A stretch of DNA of 64,000 bases from Gp6-AA40 sp035711805 (GCA_035711805.1 DASTBV010000192.1:19695-83694), one strand, 5' to 3'; counted from the first letter of the stretch, positions 26,301-34,090 are shown. Notes: generated by a model from the letters alone, not told the origin. Made by a program: numbers and translations.

Positions 26301-27740
26301 GCTGTTACCGGACCGGTGACGGCGGCAACACTTGCGTCGTCGTTGGGGATTCCGGAGAGCGATGCGGACGAGGCGCTGCTGACGCTCGAGGGCGAGGGCG
26401 TGGTCCTGCGAGGAACTTTCACGGCGGCCGTGGGGCGGACCCTGTCGGGTCCGCCAGGCGGGCCTGACCCCGGGGCCCCCATCGCGCTCGCGCGATGGGG
26501 TGGCGTGGCCCGCCCCACGATCACAATTGAATGGTGCGAACGGCGGCTCCTGGCGCGGATCCACCGCTACACCCTCAACCGCCTCCGCGCGGAGATCGCG
26601 CCCGTTTCACCGGCAGAGTTCATGCGGTTCCTGTTTGCCTGGCAGCACGTGGAGCCGGGATCCCAGCTCATTGGACCCGAAGGGCTGCGCGCGGTCGTCG
26701 CTCAGCTGGACGGCGTCGAGCTGCCGGCGCGAGCGTGGGAGCGGGACGTGCTGCCGGCGCGTGTCGAGCGTTACGACCCGGCCATGCTCGACATGCTGTG
26801 CCTCACCGGGGACGTGGCGTGGGCGCGGCTGTCGAGTGGACCCACACAGGTCGTCGGCGCGACACCGATTGCCTTGTATCTGCGGGTCAGTCGTCCGCAT
26901 GTGGGGCGCACCCTGCCGGGTGCGCCAGGCGGGCCTGACGCCGGGGCCCCCATCGCGCTCGCGCGAAGGGGTGGCGTGGCCCGCCCCACGATCGAATCGT
27001 CAGACCCAGGTCGCCTTTCTGAGCGTTCGAGCGTAGCTGCCGCCGTTCTTGAGCACCTGATTGTCAGCGGAGCGTCGTTTGCCACCGAGTTGGCGTCGGC
27101 GTGCAGCCTGAGCGACGACGAGATACGAGCGGGGCTGACCGAACTGGTAGCCGCCGGAGCCGTGAGCTCCGATGGCTTCGCCGGGCTCCGCACCATCATC
27201 GGCACACGGCCGACGACAGCGACCGGCCGCTGGTTTACGGTGAACACCGGGCAGGAGCCCGACGTCGAAACGGTGGCCTGGACGCTGCTGCGCCGTTACG
27301 GCGTGATCTTCCGTCGTCTCCTGGCGAGGGAAACGGCGCCGGTCACGTGGCGCGAGCTGGTGCACGTGTATCGGCGCCTGGAAGCCCGCGGCGAGATTCG
27401 CGGCGGCCGGTTCGTGACGGGCGTGTCGGGCGAACAATACGCGCTCGCCGACGCAGTCGAGCGTCTCCGCGAGATCCGGCGTACGCCGGCAGACGATCGA
27501 CTCGTGACGATCAGCGCCGCCGATCCGCTGAACCTCACCGGCATTGTCACGCCCGGCGATCGCCTCCGCACCGTTGCCGCCAACCGCATCGTCTACCTGC
27601 GCGGGGTTCCGGTTTCGGCGATGGAGGGGGACATGCTTCGCGTGCTCACGCCGGTCGACGCAGCTCTGGCCGCTGCGGTTGCTGAAGCCGCCGCAGGCCG
27701 TCGCGTGCCCGTTGTGCGCGGGTACGTTGGGAGGGTGTAG
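23346..27740 (+). CDS. lhr: Lhr-type large ATP-dependent DNA helicase
   Basis: Superfamily 2 helicase of the Lhr type, 1464 residues, acting in nucleic-acid repair or processing in the cytoplasm. The DEAD/H core has APTGSGKT (residues 42-49), VSPLKALSADI, TTPESLY, DEIH (167-170), GLSAT, FVNTRKMAERVARHL and motif V/VI ASLELGIDIGHVDL with FLQRVGRAGH. A winged-helix and 'Lhr core' region (TSGGAIPEVADYRVVLEPED, EDTFVGTLNEDFA) follows, and the long C-terminal extension is full length. Unusually, the C-terminal half contains two in-frame copies of a 91-base palindromic element (residues about 1029-1059 and 1186-1216) and a GTCCGCC-type palindrome (26135-26152), apparently tolerated in linkers. A nonanucleotide array follows its stop directly. 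Confidence 0.95.
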   Translation: MPLSSFHPLVSRWFTETLGEPTPAQQRGWEAIRDGRHTLIAAPTGSGKTLAAFLTAIDDLVREAAAAPLPDEVRVVYVSPLKALSADIHKNLAEPRRGIRQLAEALGIDAPRITAAVRTGDTTSSERAAILRRPPHILVTTPESLYLLLTAERSRQLLRTVRTVIVDEIHAVIGTRRGAHLALSLERLQHAAERPLVRIGLSATQKPVEEVARFLVGNDEARGGCAIVDEGHRRTLDLTLEIPRSPLGAVMEHEVWEEYYDRLTGLIGEHRTTLVFVNTRKMAERVARHLSERLGQEAVTAHHGSLSKETRLDAEHRLKTGALKALVATASLELGIDIGHVDLVCQIGSPHRIATFLQRVGRAGHTVVGTPKGRLFATSRDDLIECAALLRSVRRGELDRIVTHDAPLDVLAQQLTAELACREAAEDELFDFVRRAWPYRATTRADFDAVVAMLSDGFATRRGRRAALVHRDEVNRVVRARRGSRMLALTSGGAIPEVADYRVVLEPEDTFVGTLNEDFAIESNAGDVFQLGNTSWQITRVSMGTVRVKDAHGAPPTIPFWLGEAPARSDELSRAVSDLRADTDNVLSKSDGTPTEAADEWFGRETGLDEGAAEQAVDYLREGRNALGVIPTQDTLVVERFFDESGGMQLVVHAPFGSRINRAWALALRKRFCRQFNFELQAAATEDALMLSLGPQHSFPLADVFRYLHPASVQEILIQAFLDAPVFATRWRWNTTISLAVPRSRGGSKVAPQLQRMQADDLMAAVFPDAAACLENIPGDREIPDHPLVAQTVRDCLEEAMDIAGLTALLGRIHRGELRLISRDTPEPSVFAHEIINARPYAFLDDAPLEERRAHAVQSRRAGGGDDTMATLDADAIARVVDEARPEWRDADELHDALLTTGFLIADESTVQSEAFATLSQAGRAASVVVSASRRTFLVAAERLPELLAVHPDAVLEPPISAPPSRAARTWTRAEAIVELLRGRLAVTGPVTAATLASSLGIPESDADEALLTLEGEGVVLRGTFTAAVGRTLSGPPGGPDPGAPIALARWGGVARPTITIEWCERRLLARIHRYTLNRLRAEIAPVSPAEFMRFLFAWQHVEPGSQLIGPEGLRAVVAQLDGVELPARAWERDVLPARVERYDPAMLDMLCLTGDVAWARLSSGPTQVVGATPIALYLRVSRPHVGRTLPGAPGGPDAGAPIALARRGGVARPTIESSDPGRLSERSSVAAAVLEHLIVSGASFATELASACSLSDDEIRAGLTELVAAGAVSSDGFAGLRTIIGTRPTTATGRWFTVNTGQEPDVETVAWTLLRRYGVIFRRLLARETAPVTWRELVHVYRRLEARGEIRGGRFVTGVSGEQYALADAVERLREIRRTPADDRLVTISAADPLNLTGIVTPGDRLRTVAANRIVYLRGVPVSAMEGDMLRVLTPVDAALAAAVAEAAAGRRVPVVRGYVGRV
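26135..26152. repeat. Dispersed palindrome GTCCGCCTCTAGGCGGAC in lhr
   Basis: A 9-bp perfect palindrome arm variant centred on CTAG, preceded by GTCGTAGT as at 31899. Read in frame as VVVSASRRT. Confidence 0.8.
26430..26520. repeat. 91-base palindromic element in lhr (copy C3)
   Basis: Begins GTGGGGCGGACCC and ends GGCCCGCCCCACGA, so the ends pair; an inner hairpin GGACCC/GGGTCC and a second ATCGCGC/GCGCGAT hairpin lie inside. It adds about 30 residues (GRTLSGPP...GGVARPT) to the helicase without breaking the frame. Copy C4 is the same length. Confidence 0.85.
26901..26991. repeat. 91-base palindromic element in lhr (copy C4)
   Basis: Same length, ends and reading frame as C3, with paired changes that keep the stems: GGACCC/GGGTCC becomes GCACCC/GGGTGC. 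Compensatory change implies that base-pairing is selected. Inserted in the same protein 380 bases downstream. Confidence 0.85.
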
Positions 27741-27742
27741 AG

Positions 27743-27796
27743 TCGTTCGGATCGTTCGAGTCGTTCGGATCGTTCGAGTCGTTCGAGTCGTTCGAC
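27743..27796. repeat. Nonanucleotide array TCGTTCGRN (6 units)
   Basis: Six exact 9-base units alternating TCGTTCGGA and TCGTTCGAG, ending TCGTTCGAC, placed two bases after the lhr stop and just before the ribosome site of the YceI gene. Confidence 0.9.
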
Positions 27797-27814
27797 GTGA
27801 TTGGGAGGGGCCGG

Positions 27815-28444
27815 ATGCGAACACTACTACAGGGAGTCGCCATCCTGACGGCCGTTGCCGGCTTGGCCGTCGCAGCACAAACGACTCAGGAACTTCGTAT
27901 CGACCCGGCGGCCACGAGCGTCATCGTCCACGTCGGTCGCGCGGGTCTGTTCAGGTTCGCCGGGCACGATCACGAGGTCGCCGCGCCCGGCGTCGAAGGC
28001 CGCATCTCACTGGATTCAAGCGACCCGAGCCGTTCGCGCGTGGCGGTGCAATTCGACGCGAAGGCTCTCAAGGTGACGGGTCGAGGCGAGCCGGCCGGAG
28101 ACGTCGCCGAAGTGCAGCGCACGATGCTCAGCGACCGCGTCCTCGACGTGACGCGCTATCCGACGATTGCCTTCGAGTCCGATCGCATCTCGGTTCAACA
28201 GCGCTCGGCCAGCCGCCTGACCCTGCGCGTTGACGGCCGCCTGACGTTGCATGGTGTGACAAAGCCGGTGAGCGTTCCCGTGGCCGTGCGCCTCGATGGC
28301 AACCGGCTGACGGCAACAGGCGAGGCGACGGTCCGTCAGAGCGAGTTTGGAATCCGTCCGGTGACGGCGGCGGGCGGGACGGTGCGGGTCAAAGACGAAG
28401 TCGACGTGATGTTCACCATGGTCGCCGTCGCCGGCGGAGCGTAA
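27815..28444 (+). CDS. Exported YceI family protein
   Basis: A 209-residue lipocalin-like protein of the YceI family, which in known structures binds polyisoprenoids in the periplasm. ATG 27815 is preceded by GGGAGGGG; the signal peptide ends at LAVAAQT. YceI marks are the start LRIDPAATSVIVHVGRAGLF, RFAGHDHEVAAPGVEGRISL, the long strand SRVAVQFDAKALKV, YPTIAFESDRI, GRLTLHGVTKPVSVPVAVRL and the end SEFGIRPVTAAGGTVRVKDE. It lies nine bases before an ankyrin gene and may be cotranscribed with it. Confidence 0.92.
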   Translation: MRTLLQGVAILTAVAGLAVAAQTTQELRIDPAATSVIVHVGRAGLFRFAGHDHEVAAPGVEGRISLDSSDPSRSRVAVQFDAKALKVTGRGEPAGDVAEVQRTMLSDRVLDVTRYPTIAFESDRISVQQRSASRLTLRVDGRLTLHGVTKPVSVPVAVRLDGNRLTATGEATVRQSEFGIRPVTAAGGTVRVKDEVDVMFTMVAVAGGA

Positions 28445-28452
28445 GAACACGC

Positions 28453-29376
28453 GTGGCTGAACCCGAACTGCCGCCGCTCTACTACGCCTCGATTGCAGGC
28501 GACCTCGTCGAGGTCAAACGGCTGCTCGACGCCGGCGCGGATCCGAACGACGGCGAGTCGGTGTTTCACGCTGCCGAGAAGAATCATCGGGCGGTGATTG
28601 ATCTCCTCGTGCAGTACGGCTGCGACGTCTCCTCAGCGCACGCGGTCTACGGCAACACGCCGATATTCTTCCTGTGCGGCTTCGGCAATGACGAGGAGGG
28701 GCGCGCGGCGTGGCACCACGGAATCGCGTATCTGCTCGACCGGGGCGCGGATCCGAACACGCCAAGCACTCCGGGCCACGAGACGCCGCTGCATCGGATT
28801 GCGACTTCGCCGGCGGGACTCGCCACCGCCAGACTGCTCCTCGATCGCGGCGCGGATCCGCTGATCCGAAACGCCGAAGGGGACGTCGCGTATCAGATTG
28901 CATTCCGCTCGGGCAACGAGGCGCTCGCACGAATGCTCGCGGACCGCGGGGGCGCGGTGCCGCTGACGCCGGCGGACGAGTTCATGGCCGCCTGCCGTCG
29001 CGGCGACGAGGGTCGCGCCCGCGCGCTGCTGGCCCAGGACCCCTCGGTCACCGCCGTGCTGCCGAAGGAGGTCGGCTTCGCCGGGACGCTGCTGCACTGG
29101 GCAGCCTGGACTGGAAACGTCGCTGCGGTGCGCACGCTCATCGCGGTTGGGGCGGACGTCAATCAGCGCGACCGCGAATTCAGCGCTTCACCGCTCGGAT
29201 GGGCCGCTCATGGATCGTGCGAGTGCCGGAACGCGGACGACGACTATTGCACGGTCGTCGATCTGCTGTATGCCGCCGGCGCGACGCGGGAAGCGTCCAT
29301 CAATCGCCTCGACGAGAAACCCGAAGGTATGGCAACCGCCCGCGTGGCCGAACGGCTGACGCAAAACCTGCCCTGA
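28453..29376 (+). CDS. Ankyrin-repeat protein (copy 2), cytoplasmic
   Basis: A 307-residue protein made of ankyrin repeats, without a signal peptide. Clear units are YYASIAGDLVEVKRLLDAGA, FHAAEKNHRAVIDLLVQYGC, ETPLHRIATSPAGLATARLL and TLLHWAAWTGNVAAVRTLIA. The C-terminal part SPLGWAAHGSCECRNADDDY is shared in pattern with ankyrin copy 3 (TPLGWTIHGSENGW...), so copies 2 and 3 are related. GTG start at 28453, close after YceI and without a strong ribosome site, suggesting coupling to the upstream gene. Binding partner unknown. Confidence 0.85.
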   Translation: MAEPELPPLYYASIAGDLVEVKRLLDAGADPNDGESVFHAAEKNHRAVIDLLVQYGCDVSSAHAVYGNTPIFFLCGFGNDEEGRAAWHHGIAYLLDRGADPNTPSTPGHETPLHRIATSPAGLATARLLLDRGADPLIRNAEGDVAYQIAFRSGNEALARMLADRGGAVPLTPADEFMAACRRGDEGRARALLAQDPSVTAVLPKEVGFAGTLLHWAAWTGNVAAVRTLIAVGADVNQRDREFSASPLGWAAHGSCECRNADDDYCTVVDLLYAAGATREASINRLDEKPEGMATARVAERLTQNLP

Positions 29377-29444
29377 TCAGTTTCCAACCTTCCCTCGACA
29401 CGCACCGTCTATAGACGGGTAGCCGCGATCGAAAGGAGGGTGAT

Positions 29445-30290
29445 GTGCGGACCCTGTCGATATGGTTCGTGCCTGTGCTGGCCCTGACGTGGCACGCACA
29501 AGCACAGCAGCCTCAGGTTCAGTCCACGAAAGCCGCAACGTTCGAGGTGGCCTCGGTGCGGGCCAACAAGTCGGGTGACCTCGCCATGCCCGCACGTACG
29601 CGAGGGCGCACGTACACGGCGACGAACATACCGGTTCGATATCTCGTCGCCTCAGCCTACGGTGTTCCCGCAGCGCGAGTGCTCGGCGGTCCCTCCTGGA
29701 TCGGGTCCGCGAGCGTTGCAATGCCGCTCATCGGCGGGGAACGGTTCGACGTCCTCGCGACGCTGCCTGAAGGCGCCGGGCCGAACGAGGTGCCGGCGAT
29801 GCTGCGCGTGCTTCTCGCCGATCGCTTCAAGCTGGTCGCACACAGCGAGATGCGCGATGCGCCGTTGTATGCGCTGGTTGCCGATCGCCCCGACGGGCGT
29901 CTGGGACCGCGGCTGCGTAAGGCATCGATCGATTGTGATGCGATAGATGCGGCAGCGATCCCGGCGGCGAAACCGGGCGAACGCGGTCCCTGCGGGTCGG
30001 AGCTTGGCGGCGAGATCATCGGCCGCGGTCAACGGCTGACGACGCTGGCGCGGATGCTGTCGTTCTTCGCCGGCCGGCCGGTTGTGGACCGGACGAACCT
30101 GGCCGGGGGTTTCGATTTCGACCTCCGGTTCCCGGAGCTCGAGACACCGCCCGATGGGAGAAATGCGGCTGATGCGGGCGGAGGCATCTTCGTGGCGCTT
30201 CAGGAGCAACTCGGACTGAAGCTCGAACCGATCCGCGGGCCCCTCGAGTTCGTCGTGATCGACAGCGTTGAACGGCCGGCGGAAAATTGA
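29445..30290 (+). CDS. DUF3738 / TIGR03435 protein (copy 3)
   Basis: 281 residues from GTG 29445, with AAAGGAGGG upstream. The signal peptide is VRTLSIWFVPVLALTWHAQA. Family motifs are complete: ATFEVASVRANKS, MLRVLLADRFKLVAHSEMRD, YALVADRPDGRLGPRLRK, the paired cysteines SIDCDA and GPCGSE, GRPVVDRTNLAGGFDFDLRF and EQLGLKLEPIRGPLEFVVID. It converges on the pirin gene with 22 bases between stops. Confidence 0.88.
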   Translation: MRTLSIWFVPVLALTWHAQAQQPQVQSTKAATFEVASVRANKSGDLAMPARTRGRTYTATNIPVRYLVASAYGVPAARVLGGPSWIGSASVAMPLIGGERFDVLATLPEGAGPNEVPAMLRVLLADRFKLVAHSEMRDAPLYALVADRPDGRLGPRLRKASIDCDAIDAAAIPAAKPGERGPCGSELGGEIIGRGQRLTTLARMLSFFAGRPVVDRTNLAGGFDFDLRFPELETPPDGRNAADAGGGIFVALQEQLGLKLEPIRGPLEFVVIDSVERPAEN

Positions 30291-30312
30291 GCGCCACGGA
30301 ATCAAATCACCG

Positions 30313-31257
30313 CTAGCTCACCGGATTCGGGTGTGCGAGCCTGAGGAGATCAGGAGCGGGAAGTCGCGGGCCTGCGTAGGCCGGCACGTCGCCGAAGCGG
30401 CGATGCGCCTCCCAGTCATCGCGGGCCTGGCGGATTTCCTCGGGCGTTCTCGCCACGAAGTTCCACCACATCAGGATCGTTTCACCGAACGGCAGCCCTC
30501 CGATCAGCAGTACGCGGCTGCCGGCGGCGCTGGCGAGGGCAATCTCGTCACGCTGCGTGCCCAGGTAATAGAGCGTGTCCGCTCCAAGGACGTCCTTCTG
30601 AAGCGACGCGTCGCCCTTCAACACCAGCAACGCATGCTCGTGATCGCGCTGCAGCGGAACGGTCAACCTTTCACGGGGGTGGATTTGCAGTTCAGCGCCG
30701 ACAAGCGGCGAGAAGTGCCGGGCAGCGGAGGTGGCGTCCCCCAGGATGCCTGAGAACACGCGCGCAACGCCCCCGGGGAATTCCACCGCCGGAACGTCCG
30801 GCAGATGCTGGAACGACGCCGCGTCGTGGCGATGACGCTCGGGGAGCGCAGTCCACAGCTGCACGCCGTTCAGCCGCCCGGTGTTCTCGACCGGCGTGCG
30901 CTCGGCGTGAGCGATTGCGTCGCCCGACGTCATGACGTTCAGCCCGCCCGGCCGAAGGAGTGCTTCCTGCTGCAGGCTGTCGTCGTGCACGACCTCGCCG
31001 TCGAGCAGCCAGGTAACGGTCTGCAGGCCCATGTGGGGATGCGGCGCAACGTCCATCGGCGCACCCGCGCTGAACGTCAGCGGACCGAACCGATCGAGAA
31101 AACACCACGGGCCGATCAGCCGCCGGCCTTTGACCGGCAGCGCGCGCAGCACCCGCAGATCGCCGATTCGTACGTCGCGCCCCTGATACGGTTCGAACTG
31201 CTGGCCACGCGCGCCGATCGCGACACACGCTTCCGCCGCAACGAGCGGTTCGTTCAT
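30313..31257 (-). CDS. Pirin family protein
   Basis: A 314-residue bicupin of the pirin family. Iron-site residues are visible in VAPHPHMGLQTVTWLLDGEV and in the following HDDSLQQ / SGDAIAHAERTP segments; the C-terminal cupin has QRDHEHALLVLKGDASLQ and LLIGGLPFGETILMWWNFV, the classic pirin end motif followed by 'EEIRQARDDWE'. Pirins are cytoplasmic iron enzymes or regulators (quercetinase activity in some). No signal peptide. A small gene of unknown function follows upstream on the same strand. Confidence 0.93.
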   Translation of the reverse strand: MNEPLVAAEACVAIGARGQQFEPYQGRDVRIGDLRVLRALPVKGRRLIGPWCFLDRFGPLTFSAGAPMDVAPHPHMGLQTVTWLLDGEVVHDDSLQQEALLRPGGLNVMTSGDAIAHAERTPVENTGRLNGVQLWTALPERHRHDAASFQHLPDVPAVEFPGGVARVFSGILGDATSAARHFSPLVGAELQIHPRERLTVPLQRDHEHALLVLKGDASLQKDVLGADTLYYLGTQRDEIALASAAGSRVLLIGGLPFGETILMWWNFVARTPEEIRQARDDWEAHRRFGDVPAYAGPRLPAPDLLRLAHPNPVS

Positions 31258-31303
31258 CGCGCGATGATAACGCGCAGGTCAGCGTCGCCTCGGCTGAAGC
31301 GGA

Positions 31304-31564
31304 TCAGGGGTGCTGGCCGCTGGCGATCTCGGAGGCGAGCAGGCGTATCTGACGTTCGATCTCCTGGTTCCAGCGCTCGAAGCCGCTCGGGCCCGTCCGG
31401 CCGCCGCGGTAGTCGCTCAGTGCCGCGAGCCGACGGACGACTTCGGCGCGCCCCAACCGCGCCGTCTCGCGATCCCACACGAGGTCGTAGGCCTGCTGGT
31501 CCGGTGTGACCGTGCCCGGATCGTGCGTCGCGTCCCTCTTCTTACGGCCAAACAGCAATCCCAT
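31304..31564 (-). CDS. Small hypothetical protein
   Basis: 86 residues starting MGLLFGRKKRDATHDPGTVT at ATG 31564, with GGGAGT upstream. Charged and helical (EVVRRLAALSDYRGGRTGPS, FERWNQEIERQIRLLASEIA), with no cysteines or membrane segments. Proteins starting MGLLFGRKK are often small, basic and membrane-associated. No family is recognised. Its codon pattern is that of the neighbouring genes, so I take it as real. Confidence 0.55.
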   Translation of the reverse strand: MGLLFGRKKRDATHDPGTVTPDQQAYDLVWDRETARLGRAEVVRRLAALSDYRGGRTGPSGFERWNQEIERQIRLLASEIASGQHP

Positions 31565-31631
31565 CCGACTCCCGCCAGTGCGGTGGACTATAGCTCAGCT
31601 GGTCGGCGGGACAATCGGACGAAAGTGCTTG

Positions 31632-31829
31632 TTATGGCTGCACGCGGATTCGCCGGGGCCGCCCTGTCAGCCGGGACGGACGGGGCTCCAGCCAGCGGGC
31701 GAGAGGCGCCTGCGCGCGGCAGGAGAGGCACCGCACCGGCGTGGACGCCGTGCGCTCGTTCTTCGGGGCGAGATAGATACCAGCCGAGTACCCGCACTGC
31801 GGGCACTCGGCCAGTTTTGGAGACGACAT
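31632..31829 (-). CDS. Small zinc-ribbon protein
   Basis: 65 residues starting MSSPKLAECPQCGYSAGIYL. Two CxxC pairs (CPQC and, about 25 residues later, CLSC) form a one-knuckle zinc ribbon of the kind in small regulatory or ribosome-associated proteins. The C-terminus is strongly basic (RPSRLTGRPRRIRVQP), suggesting nucleic-acid contact. The ribosome site is weak. It stands alone between two genes on the same strand. Confidence 0.55.
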   Translation of the reverse strand: MSSPKLAECPQCGYSAGIYLAPKNERTASTPVRCLSCRAQAPLARWLEPRPSRLTGRPRRIRVQP

Positions 31830-31906
31830 GCCTTTGGGGAGGTTGTCCAACAGACTTATCGAACCGAAGTCCGGAGAACTGCAGAGGTGTGGTGGGTCGT
31901 CGTAGT

Positions 31907-31924
31907 GTCCGCCTTCAGGCGGAC
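31907..31924. repeat. Dispersed palindrome GTCCGCCTTCAGGCGGAC, intergenic copy
   Basis: Identical to the copy at 5149 and preceded by GTCGTAGT. It lies six bases after the stop of the paralogue-3 gene, where a hairpin could end transcription. Confidence 0.8.
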
Positions 31925-31930
31925 GGCCAA

Positions 31931-32764
31931 TCAGCGGGGGCGACGGGACCCGGTGGTCGGATCGAACTGGTTGTTCTCGAGGCAGACGAACTCGATCAGA
32001 TCCGCGTCCGGAAGAAGACGCTGATTGACGCGCACGGTCCATGGACGGGTGTACGCCTTGGGGTCGTCGACGGTCACGTCGATCTCCAGCGTGCCGACCG
32101 TTGGCCGCCGGAAGCGTTCGGTGATCTTGCCTTCGGACGTCAGCGGTGCGCCGTTGACGTCGAGCCAGCCGCCGTCGCGGAAGTGCGTGCTCTCGACGAC
32201 GAGCGTGTCGCCGTCCCATCGGCCGCGCGAATACCCCCACCACCACGGCTGCGCATCCGCCGGAGGAGCCGGCCGGCCGTCGAGGAAGATCTGGCGCGTG
32301 CCTGCGTTGGCTTCGTACAGGATGACGATCAGATTCGGCTGCTGAATCAGCTTGCGCGGCTGTGAGTGCGTGTGCGACTGCATGTAGCCCATCGGCAGAC
32401 ATGCCGCATCGGGGTTGTCCTTGCTGTTGCCGGCCATTCGCTGCCTGCGCAGCTCCGCGCCGTAGGGCGTGAACGGCAGCCCGTCTTTGATGCCGGCCTC
32501 GATGTTCCAGAAGGTCGCCTGTGGCGGGGTGCCCGGCGGTGGAGGAGGAGGCCCGCCGCGAAAGCCGAGCACGCCGGCGTAGTTCCAGACTCCGGAAAGG
32601 TCAGGCTTTCCGTCGGGCGTGCGCGGAGCCGGTGCCGTGAGATTCACACGGCCGTCGGCGCCGCGCGGCAGTCCGGCGGACGGATAGGACGGCCACTGTG
32701 CGCCCAGTGTCGCGCTGAGTGCGATGAATCCCCAGAGGACCGGTACCAGTGGCCGCACAGTCAC
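31931..32764 (-). CDS. Exported 'GKPDLSGVW' family protein (paralogue 3)
   Basis: 277 residues from a GTG at 32764; signal peptide up to SATLGAQW. It is the closest relative here of paralogue 1: DGRVNLTAPAPRTPDGKPDL then SGVW; FLDGRPAP; WWGYSRGRWDGDTLVVESTH; ITERFRRPTVGTLEIDVTVD; DPKAYTRPWTVRVNQ; LIEFVCLENNQ. A Pro-rich loop (GGPPPPPPGTPP) is inserted near residue 70. The start is five bases after the PilZ stop, which makes it the last gene of the sigma-factor cluster. Confidence 0.8.
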   Translation of the reverse strand: MTVRPLVPVLWGFIALSATLGAQWPSYPSAGLPRGADGRVNLTAPAPRTPDGKPDLSGVWNYAGVLGFRGGPPPPPPGTPPQATFWNIEAGIKDGLPFTPYGAELRRQRMAGNSKDNPDAACLPMGYMQSHTHSQPRKLIQQPNLIVILYEANAGTRQIFLDGRPAPPADAQPWWWGYSRGRWDGDTLVVESTHFRDGGWLDVNGAPLTSEGKITERFRRPTVGTLEIDVTVDDPKAYTRPWTVRVNQRLLPDADLIEFVCLENNQFDPTTGSRRPR

Positions 32765-32769
32765 GCGTC

Positions 32770-33084
32770 CTACGAACCAGCCTGCTGGAGATAGGCGTCG
32801 AGCTTCCTCTTCGCCTCGTCGTCCAGATCCACGAATTCGATGCCGAATCCGAACCCTCCTGTTTTGATTGGCACAACGCGCCCAGGGAGTGCGACTTCAC
32901 CCTCGCCGAGCTGCGCGGTGAGGATTACGCGGGTTCCCTCGGGGAACGACATCGACGTGTCGACGAAGCAGCCGGCCGGGCTCAGATCCGTCATCCGCAT
33001 CTCATGGCGTCCCGACGCGCCATCGAGCCGGCACTCGACCAGTACGGGCAGGCGAGGGTATCGGCGCTTGTTGACGTACTCCAC
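32770..33084 (-). CDS. PilZ domain protein (c-di-GMP effector)
   Basis: A 104-residue stand-alone PilZ domain. The c-di-GMP-binding arginines are in NKRRYPRLPV (RxxxR type), and the second site DLSPAGCF matches the D/NxSxxG motif, so it should bind the second messenger. The remaining strands GTRVILTAQLGEGEVALPGR and GFGFGIEFVDLDDEAKRKLD are typical. It follows a sigma factor and a small membrane protein on the same strand (75-base gap), hinting at a c-di-GMP-linked regulatory unit. Confidence 0.9.
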   Translation of the reverse strand: MEYVNKRRYPRLPVLVECRLDGASGRHEMRMTDLSPAGCFVDTSMSFPEGTRVILTAQLGEGEVALPGRVVPIKTGGFGFGIEFVDLDDEAKRKLDAYLQQAGS

Positions 33085-33159
33085 GCAGGGTGCCTCCTAC
33101 CCAGAGAGGATCGCAGATCCGGCGCATGGCCGCCAGCGTTCGTGCAGGAGTGCGAATGT

Positions 33160-33417
33160 TCAGGCGCCGAAGGTGCGCACGGTGATCGAGACGAGATCGG
33201 TCGCGTACAACACGAGTAATCCCGCGGCGAGTGCCGGCGCGACGATGTGCCGGCCAAACCGGGAAATTGCGGCCAGACGCCTCGAACGCCGGCGATCGCG
33301 TTCGAGCTTCGCCCGGCACAGCGCGCGGACACGGTCGGCACGGCCGGCTCCTGGCACGAGCGGTGGCAGGGTGTACACGCAGTGGTTCCGGATCTCGCCG
33401 GCGGATTCAGGCGTCAT
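33160..33417 (-). CDS. Small membrane protein coupled to the sigma factor
   Basis: 85 residues from ATG 33417, which overlaps the sigma-factor stop by four bases (ATGA). A basic N-terminal half (RVRALCRAKLERDRRRSRRL) is followed by one hydrophobic helix (IVAPALAAGLLVLYATDLVS). Size, coupling and topology are those of a short anti-sigma or sigma-anchoring protein, but the zinc-finger motif (HxxxCxxC) of common anti-sigma factors is missing. Anti-sigma function is an inference from position. Confidence 0.65.
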   Translation of the reverse strand: MTPESAGEIRNHCVYTLPPLVPGAGRADRVRALCRAKLERDRRRSRRLAAISRFGRHIVAPALAAGLLVLYATDLVSITVRTFGA

Positions 33418-34073
33418 GTGATGACCTCGCGCAAGGCCGTCAGCCCCGGCCCGTCGGTCGCTGAGAGGTGGCGATCGACCAGGGCGCGGGCGCGGCTGAG
33501 ACGCTGGCGCATGGCCGGCGATGAGATGTCGCAGACCACCGCCGCCTCCGAGGGGCTGAGGCCTTCGATCCCGACGAGCAGCAGCGCCTCGCGATAGATC
33601 GTCGGCAAAGCGGCGATAGCCGCGGCGATGCGCCGCTCCATCTCGCTCGCCTCGGCGACTTCCAGAGGCGAGGGCGTTGGCGCCCCTCTGGACCACAGGC
33701 CCGCCGCCTCCGGGTCGCCCCAGTCTTCGATCGCCCGCGAGCGCCGATAGCTCAGATGCAGGTTGCGGGCAACGGTGAACAGCCAGGGACCGAGGCGGGT
33801 ATCGGGCTGCAACCGCCCGGCATGCGACACCAGACGGAGCCACGTCTCCTCGAGAAGGTCCTCGGCAACGTCGCGGCTGTTGGAAAGGCGGGCGAGGAAG
33901 TTGAAGAGCCGTGCGTTGAACGCGTCGTGCACCGCCTCGAACGCCGCCGGGTCTCGCTCACGCAGGCGGGCAACGAGCTGGAGCTCGAGATCGCGGTCCA
34001 CGAGCGTAGTAACGCGCGGCGAGGCCTCGCGTGACAGGTCACGCTCCAGGTGGTTGCGCGTTATGTCAGTCAT
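33414..34073 (-). CDS. ECF-type sigma-70 family RNA polymerase sigma factor
   Basis: 219 residues from ATG 34073. Region 2 is seen in FEAVHDAFNARLFNFLARLS, followed by NSRDVAEDLLEETWLRLV and PWLFTVARNLHLSYRRSR. Region 4 is LPTIYREALLLVGIEGLSPS followed by EAAVVCDISSPAMRQRLSRA, a helix-turn-helix for the -35 element. An N-terminal extension of about 35 residues is present. It is translationally coupled to a small membrane protein that may hold it inactive, and is divergent (17 bases between starts) from a membrane protein gene it could control. Confidence 0.9.
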   Translation of the reverse strand: MTDITRNHLERDLSREASPRVTTLVDRDLELQLVARLRERDPAAFEAVHDAFNARLFNFLARLSNSRDVAEDLLEETWLRLVSHAGRLQPDTRLGPWLFTVARNLHLSYRRSRAIEDWGDPEAAGLWSRGAPTPSPLEVAEASEMERRIAAAIAALPTIYREALLLVGIEGLSPSEAAVVCDISSPAMRQRLSRARALVDRHLSATDGPGLTALREVIT

Positions 34074-34090
34074 CACATCCTGGAGGTGAC

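Noticed and set aside
31590..31612. Start of a tRNA (TATAGCTCAGCTGGT-like D-arm)
   Set aside because: The A-box-like word matches, but there is no anticodon arm, T-arm or pairing acceptor downstream; the match is likely chance or a very short relic.
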